DNA of 64,000 bases from Chelativorans sp. YIM 93263 (GTDB lineage Bacteria > Pseudomonadota > Alphaproteobacteria > Rhizobiales > Rhizobiaceae): assembly GCF_028767125.1 (NCBI RefSeq), contig NZ_JAKCWP010000002.1, positions 372,001 to 436,000 on the forward strand, read 5' to 3'. Below the pieces are notes generated by a model. That model was not told the DNA's origin and searched no databases. It worked only from the letters and a program-made list of their open reading frames with translations. Shown piece after piece: positions 29,456 through 39,084 of this stretch; the stretch's first letter is position 1, and each line of letters begins with the position of its first letter. The position numbers and the translations under genes were made by a program.

Positions 29456-31423
29456 ATGAATGAGCAGGTCGACCCCCGCGCGATCAAGACACTCACTGAC
29501 GTGCGCGAGGAAACGGAAGATGTCGGTCGCAATTCAAGTGACAATCCGACCATGGGCGACGTCATCCACCGCCGTTATTCGCGGCGCAGCTTCCTCGGCG
29601 GCTCACTCGCTGTGGCGGCGATCGGCTCGACCGTCAGCCCATTGGCGCTGCTTGCCGCGAACAGAGCCGAAGCCGCGGACGCTTCTCAGTTCAATTTCGT
29701 CGAAGTCGAAGCCGGTGTGGACGAGACGCACCACATAGCCGAAGGATATGATGCGGACATCCTTCTGCGCTGGGGCGACAAGATTTTCACCGACTCGCCG
29801 GATTTCGACCCGCAGAATCAGTCGGCCGAAGCCCAGGCCCGTCAGTTCGGCTATAACAACGACTATGTCGGCTTTATTCCCCTGGACGACTCGGGTGAGC
29901 ACGGCATTCTGGTCGTGAACCATGAATATACGAGCGCGGAACTCATGTTCCCGAATTTCGCCCGCGTTTCGGGTGCTAAGGTCCAGCTCGGCGAATACAC
30001 CCAGGAGCTGGTGGATATCGAGATGGCCGCGCATGGCGGTACGGTCACCGAGATCCAGAAGGTGGACGGAAAGTGGCAGCCGGTTCTGGACAGCGAATAC
30101 AACCGCCGCATTACCCCCGATACCGAAATGGAAATCGCAGGTCCGGTGGCCGGGCACGACCGCGTCAAGACGAACGCCGACCCCTCCGGCACCAGGGCCT
30201 TCGGCACGCTCAACAACTGCGCCGGCGGCCTTACCCCTTGGGGCACATATCTGATGGCCGAGGAGAATTTCCACGGCTATTTCGATGGCAGCCTGCCGTG
30301 GGGCCACAAGGAGTCGGAAAACTACCAGCGCATCGGCGTCCCCGGCGGATGGTATAAGTGGGCGTCTTTCCATGACCGTTTCGACGTTTCCAAAGAGCCG
30401 AACGAGCCCAACCGCTTCGGCTGGATTGTCGAGGTCGATCCTTTCGATGCCAATTCCGTGCCGAAAAAACGCACCGCCCTCGGCCGCTTCAAGCATGAAG
30501 GCTGCGAGACCGTTGTGAATGGCGACGGCCGGGTCGTCTGCTATAGCGGCGACGATGAGCGCTTCGATTACGTTTACAAGTTCGTCACCGACGGCACTTT
30601 CGACGAGGGCGACCGCGGAGCGAACATGGACCTTCTCGACGAGGGTAGGCTTTATGTCGCCCGCTTCGACGAGGATGGCACCATGGAATGGCTACCGCTC
30701 GTCCATGGAGAAGGCCCCCTTACGGCGGAGAACGGGTTCGAGAGCCAGGCCGACGTTCTCATCGAGACACGCCGCGCCGCCGATCTTCTCGGCGCGACCA
30801 AGATGGACCGCCCGGAAGATATCCAGCCCAACCCGGAGACCGGCAAGGTCTACGTGATGCTGACCAATAACACGCGCCGCACGGAGCCCGACGCCGCCAA
30901 TCCCCGAGCGGGAAACGAGTTCGGCCACATCATCGAGATCACCGAGGCCGACGGCGACTACGCATCCACCAGGTCCACTTGGGAAGTGCTGGTCAAATGC
31001 GGCGATCCCTCGATTGCAGCTGTCGGCGCCACATTCTCGCCGGCCACCAGCGAGAACGGCTGGTTCGGCATGCCCGACAATTGCGCTATCGACGCCGCCG
31101 GCCGCCTATGGGTCTCCACGGACGGCAACAGCAAAGAGAAGACCGGCCGTACCGACGGCCTGTGGGCGGTGGACACCGAAGGTGAGGCCCGCGGCACCTC
31201 AAAACTCTTCTTCCGTGTGCCGGTTGGCGCCGAAATGTGCGGCCCGTACTTCACGCCGGACGATGAGACGCTGTTCCTCGCCGTTCAGCACCCTGGCGAT
31301 GAAGGGTTGGCGACCTACGAGCAGCCCGCCACCCGCTGGCCGGACTTCGATGACAACATGCCGGTGCGCCCGGCCGTCGTCGTGGTGACCAAGCAAGGCG
31401 GTGGAAAGATCGCACAGGGATGA
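29456..31423 (+). CDS. phoX: PhoX family alkaline phosphatase, Tat-exported
   Basis: PhoX is a calcium- and iron-dependent phosphomonoesterase exported folded through the Tat system. The 655-residue protein (DUF839/PhoX) has a long leader with the twin-arginine motif SRRSFLGG at 42-49 and a cleavage site near AEA at 71-73. The ribosome binding site AGGAGG is strong. No pst/pho transport genes are nearby, and I see no convincing tandem Pho box in the 76-nt upstream gap, so phosphate control is not shown. Some family members act on other esters. Confidence 0.9.
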   Translation: MNEQVDPRAIKTLTDVREETEDVGRNSSDNPTMGDVIHRRYSRRSFLGGSLAVAAIGSTVSPLALLAANRAEAADASQFNFVEVEAGVDETHHIAEGYDADILLRWGDKIFTDSPDFDPQNQSAEAQARQFGYNNDYVGFIPLDDSGEHGILVVNHEYTSAELMFPNFARVSGAKVQLGEYTQELVDIEMAAHGGTVTEIQKVDGKWQPVLDSEYNRRITPDTEMEIAGPVAGHDRVKTNADPSGTRAFGTLNNCAGGLTPWGTYLMAEENFHGYFDGSLPWGHKESENYQRIGVPGGWYKWASFHDRFDVSKEPNEPNRFGWIVEVDPFDANSVPKKRTALGRFKHEGCETVVNGDGRVVCYSGDDERFDYVYKFVTDGTFDEGDRGANMDLLDEGRLYVARFDEDGTMEWLPLVHGEGPLTAENGFESQADVLIETRRAADLLGATKMDRPEDIQPNPETGKVYVMLTNNTRRTEPDAANPRAGNEFGHIIEITEADGDYASTRSTWEVLVKCGDPSIAAVGATFSPATSENGWFGMPDNCAIDAAGRLWVSTDGNSKEKTGRTDGLWAVDTEGEARGTSKLFFRVPVGAEMCGPYFTPDDETLFLAVQHPGDEGLATYEQPATRWPDFDDNMPVRPAVVVVTKQGGGKIAQG

Positions 31424-31424
31424 T

Positions 31425-31454
31425 TTAAAAGAAGCGGGGCCTCGCGGCCCCGCT
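31425..31454 (-). terminator. Rho-independent terminator of the fadI-fadJ operon
   Basis: A perfect 9-bp GC-rich stem (31433-31441 with 31446-31454) has a 4-base loop and, on the minus strand, is followed by TCTTTT. It lies 64 nt past the fadJ stop. It also sits just after the phoX stop on the plus strand, where no T-run follows, so it may act mainly for the minus strand. Confidence 0.75.
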
Positions 31455-31517
31455 CCTCCGATCGCTTGATGAGTTTACTTCGCGCAAGGGTGTGACCCAG
31501 CGCAAATTCATCTCGCT

Positions 31518-33650
31518 CTAACGGGCCGGCTGGTTTTCCTGTACCTGCCAGCCTTCATCCGGCGAAAAACGTTCGCCGTGCTTGTCTTCGAGCTGCCGCA
31601 GCTTGGCAACGATGTCTTCAGCACCACGCTCGCGCGCATAGTGAAGCGGCCCGCCGCGGAACGGCGCAAAACCCGTACCGAAGATCATCGCGCCATCGGC
31701 GGTTTCCTCATCAGCCACCACACCTTCGCGCAGACACCGAACCAGCGTGTTCAACATGGGCAGAACGAGCCGATCCGCCATATCCGCGTCCATTCCCCGC
31801 GCGGCCTCGCCGTCCGACTTCTGCGTCTCTTCCCGCTTGATCTTTCCATTCTCGTCATAGGCATAGAGTCCCCTGCCCGCCTTGCGGCCGGTTTCCCCGG
31901 ACTTGACCTTATCGGCCAGCCATTTGGGCACGTCAGGCATCGGGTCGGACAACCGCTCCCTCAGCATCCGTGCGACCTCCAGACAGATATCAAGTCCGAC
32001 ACGGTCCGCGAGTTCAACCGGCCCCATGGGCATGCCGAAATCCTTCGCGGCCTTGTCAATCGCCTCCTTGGGAATTCCCTCGTCCAGCATCACGAAGGCT
32101 TCGACGAGATAAGGAGTCAGCGCCCGGTTGACGAGGAACCCCGGCGCGCTTTTCACCGGCGCCGGAAGCCGGGAAATATCGCCGCAGAACGCGCGCGCAC
32201 GCTGCAGGCTCTGCTCGCTTGCCCCGTCATGCGCGACAATCTCGACAAGCTCCATCCGCGTCACGGGATTGAAGAAATGCAGGCCGATAAACCGGTCGGG
32301 GAAAGACACGCCCTCCCGGAGCGTCTCCAGCGGAATGCTCGACGTGTTGGTGGCGAGGATCGCACCGGCCTTCATGCGCGGCGTGATCGACTGGTAAACC
32401 TTGCGCTTGACTTCGGCCTTTTCCGCCACCGCTTCGATCACGAGATCCGCTTTGGCGGCACCGCTCCCCTCGAAATCCGGCACGAGCCGGTCTAGCGCGT
32501 CGCGCCGGTCGAGATTGGAATGGAGCCTCTTGTCGTAGAACTTCGAGGCGCGACCGACCGCCGCTGCTATGGCCCTGGGGTCCAGATCGGTAAGGGTGAC
32601 ACGCAGCCCCCGGGAGGCGCACCAGGCCGCGATGTCTCCGCCCATCGTTCCTGCACCGATCACGTGCACATGCTCAATGCCGCTTTCGCCCTTGGCGAGG
32701 CCTTTCATCTTCTCACGCAGGAAGAAGACGCGGATCAGGTTCTGCGCCGTGTCGCCGACTAGAAGTTCCGAAAAAGACCGGAGCTCGCCCCGCTGCATTG
32801 CGCTGTCGTCACCGCCATGTTCTTCCCACAGGTCGATGAGACGGTAAGGCGCAGGATAGTGCTCCTTCGGAGCTTTCTTTTCCGTTTCCGCGCGCATGCG
32901 GCGCGCTGCCATTCGCCGAGCCGGCCCCAGTCCCAAGACACTCGCTTTCAGCCCGCCGCTCATGCGCTTCAGTTCACCGGCGACCGCAGCCTCGACGGCT
33001 GTCTTCACATGACGTTCTTCGACGATCTCGTCGATGAGCCCTAGCTTCTTGGCTTTCTTCGCATGCGCCGCACGCCCGGTCAGCATCATGGTCATCGCTT
33101 CCACCGGGTCGATCAGCGACGTGAGCCTGTACGTGCCGCCGAGACCGGGATGAAGCCCCAGAAGCACCTCGGGAAACCCGAAGCTCGAGCCAGCTATGGC
33201 AATGCGATAATCACAGGCCAGCGCCAGTTCCAACCCGCCGCCGAGACAGTGGCCATGGATAACGGCGATAGTCGGAATCGAAAGATCATCCAGCCGGTCG
33301 ATGATCTCATGCGCGCGGCGCATGCGTTTTTCTACTTCGCCAAGCTCGGTCACACCCTGGAAGTCCCGTATGTCCGCTCCGGCGATAAAGCCGCTTCTCT
33401 TCGCGGACCGGATGACCAGGGCCTTCGCACCCATACCGTGCAATTCGTTCAGAACGGTATCGAGTTCGGCGATCACCGCTTCCGAGAGAGTGTTCGTGCT
33501 TTCGTCCTGCCGGTTGAGCACCAGCCAGACGACCCCGCCTTCATCCTTCGTGTAGCGCCAGTTGGTGAGCGTCTTGGTGGCCTCGCCTTCGGGGCCGAGT
33601 TCAATGTTCCGGCGCTCAAGCACCGCCCATATCGATTGCGAGACGGTCAT
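31518..33650 (-). CDS. fadJ: Bifunctional enoyl-CoA hydratase / 3-hydroxyacyl-CoA dehydrogenase
   Basis: This enzyme performs the second and third steps of fatty-acid beta-oxidation. The 710-residue protein has an N-terminal crotonase domain with IAGADI and HGHCLGGGLELALACDYR, then the NAD-binding motif GAGTMGGDIA, followed by the hydroxyacyl-CoA dehydrogenase domain (NTSSIPL, FFNPV). I chose the ATG at 33650, whose first base is the last base of the thiolase stop (TGATG). The frame extends upstream into the thiolase gene without support. It could be called fadB or fadJ; the neighbouring thiolase gene favours FadJ-FadI. Confidence 0.93.
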   Translation of the reverse strand: MTVSQSIWAVLERRNIELGPEGEATKTLTNWRYTKDEGGVVWLVLNRQDESTNTLSEAVIAELDTVLNELHGMGAKALVIRSAKRSGFIAGADIRDFQGVTELGEVEKRMRRAHEIIDRLDDLSIPTIAVIHGHCLGGGLELALACDYRIAIAGSSFGFPEVLLGLHPGLGGTYRLTSLIDPVEAMTMMLTGRAAHAKKAKKLGLIDEIVEERHVKTAVEAAVAGELKRMSGGLKASVLGLGPARRMAARRMRAETEKKAPKEHYPAPYRLIDLWEEHGGDDSAMQRGELRSFSELLVGDTAQNLIRVFFLREKMKGLAKGESGIEHVHVIGAGTMGGDIAAWCASRGLRVTLTDLDPRAIAAAVGRASKFYDKRLHSNLDRRDALDRLVPDFEGSGAAKADLVIEAVAEKAEVKRKVYQSITPRMKAGAILATNTSSIPLETLREGVSFPDRFIGLHFFNPVTRMELVEIVAHDGASEQSLQRARAFCGDISRLPAPVKSAPGFLVNRALTPYLVEAFVMLDEGIPKEAIDKAAKDFGMPMGPVELADRVGLDICLEVARMLRERLSDPMPDVPKWLADKVKSGETGRKAGRGLYAYDENGKIKREETQKSDGEAARGMDADMADRLVLPMLNTLVRCLREGVVADEETADGAMIFGTGFAPFRGGPLHYARERGAEDIVAKLRQLEDKHGERFSPDEGWQVQENQPAR

Positions 33651-35041
33651 CACACGACCTCCAGAAGCATGGCGCCGCCCTGCCCGCCGCCGATACACTC
33701 GGTGGCCATGCCGCGCTTGAGACCCAGACGGCGCATTGCGTTTGCCAGATGGAGCACGATGCGATTGCCGCTGCTGCCGACGGGATGCCCTAGGCTGATG
33801 GCTCCGCCATCGACGTTCAGCCGGTCGCGATCGACCGCACCGAAGGGTTCGTTCAACCCCAGTATCTCACGGCAGTATTCCTCGTCTTCCCATGCCGCCA
33901 GACAGGCGAGCACCTGCGCGGCGAAAGCCTCGTTGAGCTCCCACAGATCGATGTCATCGCGTGTGAGGCCCCGTCGGTTGGCAAGCGCTGTGCAGCAGAG
34001 TGTTGGCCCAAGGCCCATCACCGAGGGGTCAAGGGCAGCCCATTCACTGTCCACGATGCGTGCGATCGGCTCCAATTTATGCTTTTTGACCGCCTCTTCC
34101 GAAGCCAGAACAACCCAGCTCGCACCATCGGTGATTTGCGAGGAATTACCTGGTGTGACCCGGCCATGCGGCTTTTCGAATGCCGGCTTGAGCTTGGCGA
34201 GCTTTTCCATTGAGCTGTCGGGACGCACACCGTCATCATAGTCATAAAGTGTGCCATCGCGCGCGACGGAGGCGATGACTTCGCCAGCCAGATGGCCGTC
34301 TTTCTGAGCTCGCGCCAGCCTTTTGTGGCTTTCGATCGCATAGCCGTCCGCCTGCTCGCGCGTAATGCCAAAGGCATGGCCGATGATTTCGGCCGTTCGA
34401 CCCATATTCAGGTCTGTAATCGGATCGGTGAGGCCACGTTCGAGCCCGATCACCGGCTTGGCCATGTCCGGGCGGAAAGCGCCGATGGCGGAGGCACGCT
34501 CCCAAGCCGATTTGGCCGTGGCGAACCGGCCGAACCAGCCGGCAGTGCGGTTTGATAGAACAAGCGGAGCGTAAGAAAGCGCCTCTGCGCCGCCGGCAAG
34601 AATAAGATCGGCTTTGCCGCCTTCGATCAGCCGGAACCCGGTATCGATGGATTGCATGCCCGAGCCGCAATTGATCTGAACCGTGAAGGCGCGCATGGCC
34701 TCGCCCATACCGAGCCGCAAGGCCGCGACCCGCGCCGGATTCATCTCGTCGGCTATTACATTGACACAACCGAGGATGACCTGATCGAAGGCGTCGCGCG
34801 CAATCGGGAGCCGTTCCAATAGCGGCCGGCCGCATTGGACCGCCAAATCCACTGGCGTGAACGGTCCGGGCTTGCCCCGAGCCCTCAGGAAAGGTGTGCG
34901 TGCGCCGTCGACGAGGTAGACTGGTTTGTCGTCCTTGCGCGGGTCGCCTACCAGAGGTGAAGCGACTTTCCACGCAGTAGGCCGGCGTGCAGCGCTCCGT
35001 CGTCGCGTTGGCTTCGGTTCCGGTTCCGCTCCCTTTGCCAT
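33650..35041 (-). CDS. fadI: Acetyl-CoA C-acyltransferase (thiolase)
   Basis: This thiolase cleaves 3-ketoacyl-CoA in beta-oxidation. The 463-residue protein has the nucleophile Cys in NCGSGMQS, the NVDGGAISLGHPVGSSG motif and the second Cys in ECIGGGQGG. A basic N-terminal extension of about 25 residues precedes the first strand. I chose the ATG at 35041 with AAGGAG upstream; the frame extends to 35110. A sigma-EcfG consensus lies about 70-90 nt upstream in the right orientation. It is cotranscribed with fadJ. Confidence 0.92.
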   Translation of the reverse strand: MAKGAEPEPKPTRRRSAARRPTAWKVASPLVGDPRKDDKPVYLVDGARTPFLRARGKPGPFTPVDLAVQCGRPLLERLPIARDAFDQVILGCVNVIADEMNPARVAALRLGMGEAMRAFTVQINCGSGMQSIDTGFRLIEGGKADLILAGGAEALSYAPLVLSNRTAGWFGRFATAKSAWERASAIGAFRPDMAKPVIGLERGLTDPITDLNMGRTAEIIGHAFGITREQADGYAIESHKRLARAQKDGHLAGEVIASVARDGTLYDYDDGVRPDSSMEKLAKLKPAFEKPHGRVTPGNSSQITDGASWVVLASEEAVKKHKLEPIARIVDSEWAALDPSVMGLGPTLCCTALANRRGLTRDDIDLWELNEAFAAQVLACLAAWEDEEYCREILGLNEPFGAVDRDRLNVDGGAISLGHPVGSSGNRIVLHLANAMRRLGLKRGMATECIGGGQGGAMLLEVV

Positions 35042-35108
35042 CGGCACCCTCGCTCCTTCGTTGCCCCAGGATAGATATGTTTTCCCGATTCGCCCAGCAT
35101 GTGCGTGC

Positions 35109-35134
35109 AACGCCCTATTGCACCCCTTCGTTCC
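35109..35134 (-). promoter_or_regulatory. Candidate sigma-EcfG promoter for fadI-fadJ
   Basis: On the minus strand GGAAC (35134-35130) and CGTT (35112-35109) are separated by 17 bases, matching the alphaproteobacterial general-stress consensus GGAAC-N16/17-CGTT. The start point would be near 35102, about 60 nt before the thiolase ATG. A match of this length is expected about once by chance on both strands of 64 kb, so the intergenic position and orientation matter. Confidence 0.45.
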
Positions 35135-35207
35135 TGGACGAATTCCGGGCAGCCACGAAACCCTATTCGACCTCGTACGTTCTTACGGCAGATAACAGGA
35201 GAGCGGC

Positions 35208-35459
35208 ATGGCAACTGACAAATCTAATGAGGAGCGTGGTCTGAACCGCGCGAACAAAACTCGGGAAACGGACCTGGCAAACCAGAAGACCGGCAGGAAC
35301 AGCCTTCAGGGCGATGATCAAATGAGCGTCCGCAACCAGCGTCACGCGCAACCCGATACCCGTCGCGAGGCTGACGAGGTCATGGAGAGCTTCGAGAAAA
35401 TGGACAAGGAGAAGCGGGCCCGTACCGATCTCGGCAAAGGTAACAGGAGTGGTCGATAA
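35208..35459 (+). CDS. Small hydrophilic hypothetical protein (83 aa)
   Basis: This product is almost entirely polar (Arg, Lys, Glu, Asp, Asn, Gln), with no hydrophobic stretch, no cysteine and probably no stable fold. It resembles small stress-associated hydrophilic proteins in composition only. The ribosome binding site AGGAGAG is good. Its stop overlaps the start of the next gene by one base (TAATG), so the two are coupled. Function is unknown. Confidence 0.72.
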   Translation: MATDKSNEERGLNRANKTRETDLANQKTGRNSLQGDDQMSVRNQRHAQPDTRREADEVMESFEKMDKEKRARTDLGKGNRSGR

Positions 35460-35962
35460 TGCTGCGGACAGCATTTGGCGCATTGGCCGTTGTCGCCTTA
35501 CTCACCACCCCCATCCAGGCTCAGGATGGCGAGGACCAGGGTGAATCCATCGGGACGCAGCAGCATATCGATCGCGACGATTCCCCGGTCATCATTAGAG
35601 AGCGTCCACCCGCCGATGCGGGCACTGACGGAGCTGAAGTCCGATCTGAGGAGGAAGCGTTCGTGCAAATTCCAGGCGCTTGGGCCACGGATGAGGCCGC
35701 GTGCGCGGATGCGGAAGGGAGCGAAACCGGCCTTTACCTCACCGACACGATCATTCGTTGGGAGGGCGCGACCTGCAACATCCGCAATATCGATTCGGAA
35801 AACGGCTCGGGCACCATCTATTCGCAGTGCGCGGGCGAAAACGGACGCAGAGATCGCCGGTTTAGGCTGGAAGTCACAGACGACGACACGCTGTCACTTC
35901 GTCCGATCTCCCCAACCGGTCAGGACGAATTTACCTTGGAGCGGTGCCCGAGCGGCCAATAG
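35459..35962 (+). CDS. Exported hypothetical protein (167 aa)
   Basis: A signal peptide is evident: the hydrophobic segment FGALAVVALLTTPIQAQ has its cleavage near QAQ at about 21-23. The acidic mature part of about 145 residues has an N-terminal disordered section and a C-terminal beta-rich section with four cysteines (in EAACADAE, ATCNIRN, SQCAGE and ERCPSG). These could form two disulfides in the periplasm. I do not recognise the family. It is translationally coupled to the preceding hydrophilic protein and converges on yihY with a 15-nt gap. Confidence 0.75.
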   Translation: MLRTAFGALAVVALLTTPIQAQDGEDQGESIGTQQHIDRDDSPVIIRERPPADAGTDGAEVRSEEEAFVQIPGAWATDEAACADAEGSETGLYLTDTIIRWEGATCNIRNIDSENGSGTIYSQCAGENGRRDRRFRLEVTDDDTLSLRPISPTGQDEFTLERCPSGQ

Positions 35963-35977
35963 GTTCCCCACTCTCGG

Positions 35978-36967
35978 CTATCGATCCTCTTCCCGGTCGG
36001 CCGATTCGCCCAGCGTATCGGCCACCACCGCACCGCGATGCCCAATGGGCTTCTCTTCGCCGACAGTGGAGTCGCGTCCGGTCTGATGCTCCATTTCGGC
36101 GTTGATCTCCGCGCCAATCAACAGAATCATCGCCGAAATCCAGATCCACATCATGAACGCGATGATCGTTCCCAACGAGCCGTAGGTCGCGTCATAGCTG
36201 GCGAAGTTCTGCAGATAGAGTGAAAAAGCAAAGGATGCACCGAACCACACCAACGTCGTCAGCGCCGCACCCCAACTTATCCATCGCCATTTCGCGCGTT
36301 CCCGGCTCGGGCCGTAGCGGTAGACAACCGATGTCGCGATGGCCACGATCGCAAATGTAATCGGCCATCGCGTCAGGCGGATAAGTGTTTCCGCGTGCTG
36401 CTCGAAATCAAGAAGCGCCAGCATCGCGGGCGCGAGACCGATGGAAAAGATAAGCACGGCAGCAATGAGCATCGCCCCCAGCGTAAAGCCGAATGAAAGA
36501 AGAGTGAGTGCGATGAAGCCGCGCTTCTCCTGTTCCTCGTAAGCGACGTTCAAGGCATCGAAAAGCGCCTTTACGCCGGCATTGGCACTCCAAAGAGAAA
36601 ATAGCAGACCGGACAGAAACCCGAACGAGAGCGCATTGCCGTCACCCTCCGCCAGCCGGTTGAGCTGATCGCGCAGGAGTTCGAGCCCGGCCTCCGGGAG
36701 TAAACCGGAAAGAAGCGAGATGTGCTGGGCTATCGTTGTCGGATCGGCGACAAGACCATACAGAGAGACGAATGCAACCAAGGCGGGAAAAATGGCCAGC
36801 ATCAGATAGAAGGTCACGCCCGCGGCAACAAGCATAATTCTGTCACTGCCGATCTCCCGAAAGACCCGCCACAGGATATCCTTCCAGCCAAGTCCGGGAA
36901 TCTGTGCGGGCCATTCGGCCTCACGCCCGCGCCCCGCAGGGCTGTTCTCCATCTGTTGCTTGCCCAT
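35978..36967 (-). CDS. YihY/BrkB family inner-membrane protein
   Basis: This 329-residue integral membrane protein of the YihY (UPF0761) family was formerly called ribonuclease BN, which is not supported by later work. About six membrane segments are seen between residues 45 and 285, with the typical ILVAAGVTFYLMLAIFPALVAF-like first segment. Both termini are polar and charged. The ribosome binding site AAGGAAAAA is good. It is divergent from tamA across a 185-nt region. Confidence 0.87.
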   Translation of the reverse strand: MGKQQMENSPAGRGREAEWPAQIPGLGWKDILWRVFREIGSDRIMLVAAGVTFYLMLAIFPALVAFVSLYGLVADPTTIAQHISLLSGLLPEAGLELLRDQLNRLAEGDGNALSFGFLSGLLFSLWSANAGVKALFDALNVAYEEQEKRGFIALTLLSFGFTLGAMLIAAVLIFSIGLAPAMLALLDFEQHAETLIRLTRWPITFAIVAIATSVVYRYGPSRERAKWRWISWGAALTTLVWFGASFAFSLYLQNFASYDATYGSLGTIIAFMMWIWISAMILLIGAEINAEMEHQTGRDSTVGEEKPIGHRGAVVADTLGESADREEDR

Positions 36968-37152
36968 TGAATTTTTCCTTGGGAACCAAACGTTCTACCG
37001 GGCCCATTTTCCAGGTTGAACCTATTGCATTTTGCCTTTCCTCACGGCAGCTTATGGCAAACCATTTCCCATTGGTTCTGGTTGCACCCGGGGGGCGGTA
37101 GGGGAAAATCAATAATTTGAGCGGCACAGTTCAGTTAGCCGTGGGAGGATGT

Positions 37153-39084
37153 TTGAGTAACTGCACCCCCAAATCACGAGGCTCAGTGCCGCCCGTGTTG
37201 ATAGCCGCTTTGGCGGCACTCGTGGTTGTAATTCCGGCCCCGGCAGCAGCCTTGGAGATTTTCGGGTTGCGCCTCTTCGAGCCGCGTGAAGATCCCGCGG
37301 AAGAAGTCATCGGCACGCCTCAGCCATATGAAGTCACCTTTTCGGTCGCTGGCGAGGACAACGAAATAGAACGGGCGCTGAGAAACGCTTCCCGCCTATG
37401 GACAGACAGGGACGAGCCCGCCTCGGGTGCTGCCGGCCTGGTGGCAAAGGCGCGCGGCGATTACCGCCGGATACTCTATGCACTGTACGGTCAAGCGCGA
37501 TACGGCGGTACGATCTCCATCACCGTTGACGGCCAGGAAGCTTCGAACCTGCTTCCCGATGCTGTCTTTGGCAGCCCGGCGGTGGTTCAGGTCACGATCG
37601 ATCCCGGCCCGCTCTTCCATTTCGAAGAGGCCCGCATCGTCAATAAGGCGCCGCCGACAACTGACCCCGATGATACCGTCGAGGATCCCGCAGATCGCGG
37701 CTTTCGCCGCGGAGAACCGGCCGGGAGTGATGTCATCTTGCTCGCGGGGCGGCTTGCTGCCACTGCCTGGCAGCAGCAGGGTTATGCGAAGGCGGAGATC
37801 GCCGATCGCCGTGTCACGGCGGCCCATACAACGGACACCATTGAGGCGATCCTGACGGTCGATCCGGGTGCGCATGCGGTTTTCGGCCCAGTCTCCGTCC
37901 GGGGCACGGAACGCATGGACCCGAATTTCGTCGCCCGCCAGACTGGAATCGTACCCGGTAGCGAATACGATCCCGATGAAATCGCGACTGCACGTAAACG
38001 CATGACGGAACTCGGCGTCTTCCGCTCGTCGCGCATCGAGGAGGCCGACACGATCAATCCGGATGGAACCCTGCCGATCGAAGTCGTGGTGCAGGAGCGT
38101 CTGCTGCGCCGCTACGGCCTGGGTGGCAGCTACTCGACCCTGGACGGGTTAGGACTGGAGGCATTCTGGCTGCACCGGAATCTTTTTGGTCGCGCCGAAC
38201 GTTTGCGCGTCGAAGGCAAGGTCTCCGGCATCGGCGAGACGATCGATCCTCGCGAATTCACCTATCGCGTAGGCACAACCTTTACGAAGCCGGGAATCTA
38301 TACGCCGGAAACGGATTTTACCGCTTCGCTCTACGGCCAGCGCGAAGTCCTGGACGTCTATACCCGAACCGGCGTCTCCGCTGAAGTCGGGTTCACCCAC
38401 ACATTTTCCGAGCAACTTTCGGGCCGCATCTTCGCGACCGGCAGTCATGCCAAGTTCGAGGACGACATTTTCGGCACACGCGAGTTCACGACTGCGGGCT
38501 TCTTGGGTGGCATCGCTTATGACACACGGGACGACCCGACGAACGCCACGCGTGGCGTTTATGTCGACCTGTCCGTGGCGCCCTATTACGAGTTCAACTA
38601 TGGCAATGCCGCAGCGCGCATCGTCGCCGAGGGCAGCACCTATTACAGCCTGGACGAGGAAAGCCGGTTTGTCCTGGCAGGTCGTACGAAGCTCGGGGCG
38701 CTCATCGAACCACCTGTTGCTGAAACGCCCCCCGATCAGCTCTTCTTTGCCGGTGGCGGCAACTCGGTGCGTGGCTATGCCTACCGCAGCATTGGAGTTG
38801 AGACACCGGCCGGCACCATCGGCGGTCGCTCCCTCATTGAAGGGTCGATCGAGTTGCGCGCCGGCATCACGAGAAACATCGGCATCGTCGGCTTCGTCGA
38901 CGCGGGTTTTGTCGACGCCGACGCGCTTCCTGATTTCTCGGAAGATCTTCGCATAGGCGTCGGCGCCGGCGTGCGTTACCAGACCGGGGTGGGACCGATT
39001 CGCCTGGACCTGGCGGTTCCGCTGGATCCTGGACCCGACGATCCGACCGTGGCACTCTATCTCGGAATAGGACAAGCATTTTGA
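37153..39084 (+). CDS. tamA: TamA, outer-membrane Omp85 assembly factor
   Basis: TamA is the outer-membrane half of the translocation and assembly module, which helps insert autotransporters and moves lipids between membranes. After a signal peptide (basic KSRG, hydrophobic core, cleavage near AAALE) come POTRA-like domains to about residue 290, and then a 16-strand Omp85 barrel ending with the aromatic C-terminal residue Phe (GIGQAF). The start is uncertain. I chose the TTG at 37153 with GGGAGG just upstream; a TTG at 37117 and a GTG at 37141 are also in frame. Its stop overlaps the tamB start by four bases. Confidence 0.9.
   Translation: MSNCTPKSRGSVPPVLIAALAALVVVIPAPAAALEIFGLRLFEPREDPAEEVIGTPQPYEVTFSVAGEDNEIERALRNASRLWTDRDEPASGAAGLVAKARGDYRRILYALYGQARYGGTISITVDGQEASNLLPDAVFGSPAVVQVTIDPGPLFHFEEARIVNKAPPTTDPDDTVEDPADRGFRRGEPAGSDVILLAGRLAATAWQQQGYAKAEIADRRVTAAHTTDTIEAILTVDPGAHAVFGPVSVRGTERMDPNFVARQTGIVPGSEYDPDEIATARKRMTELGVFRSSRIEEADTINPDGTLPIEVVVQERLLRRYGLGGSYSTLDGLGLEAFWLHRNLFGRAERLRVEGKVSGIGETIDPREFTYRVGTTFTKPGIYTPETDFTASLYGQREVLDVYTRTGVSAEVGFTHTFSEQLSGRIFATGSHAKFEDDIFGTREFTTAGFLGGIAYDTRDDPTNATRGVYVDLSVAPYYEFNYGNAAARIVAEGSTYYSLDEESRFVLAGRTKLGALIEPPVAETPPDQLFFAGGGNSVRGYAYRSIGVETPAGTIGGRSLIEGSIELRAGITRNIGIVGFVDAGFVDADALPDFSEDLRIGVGAGVRYQTGVGPIRLDLAVPLDPGPDDPTVALYLGIGQAF

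Noticed and set aside
36961-37010. GGAAA-N15-CGTT on the minus strand before yihY
   Set aside because: Both the -35 base and the spacer length deviate from the EcfG consensus.
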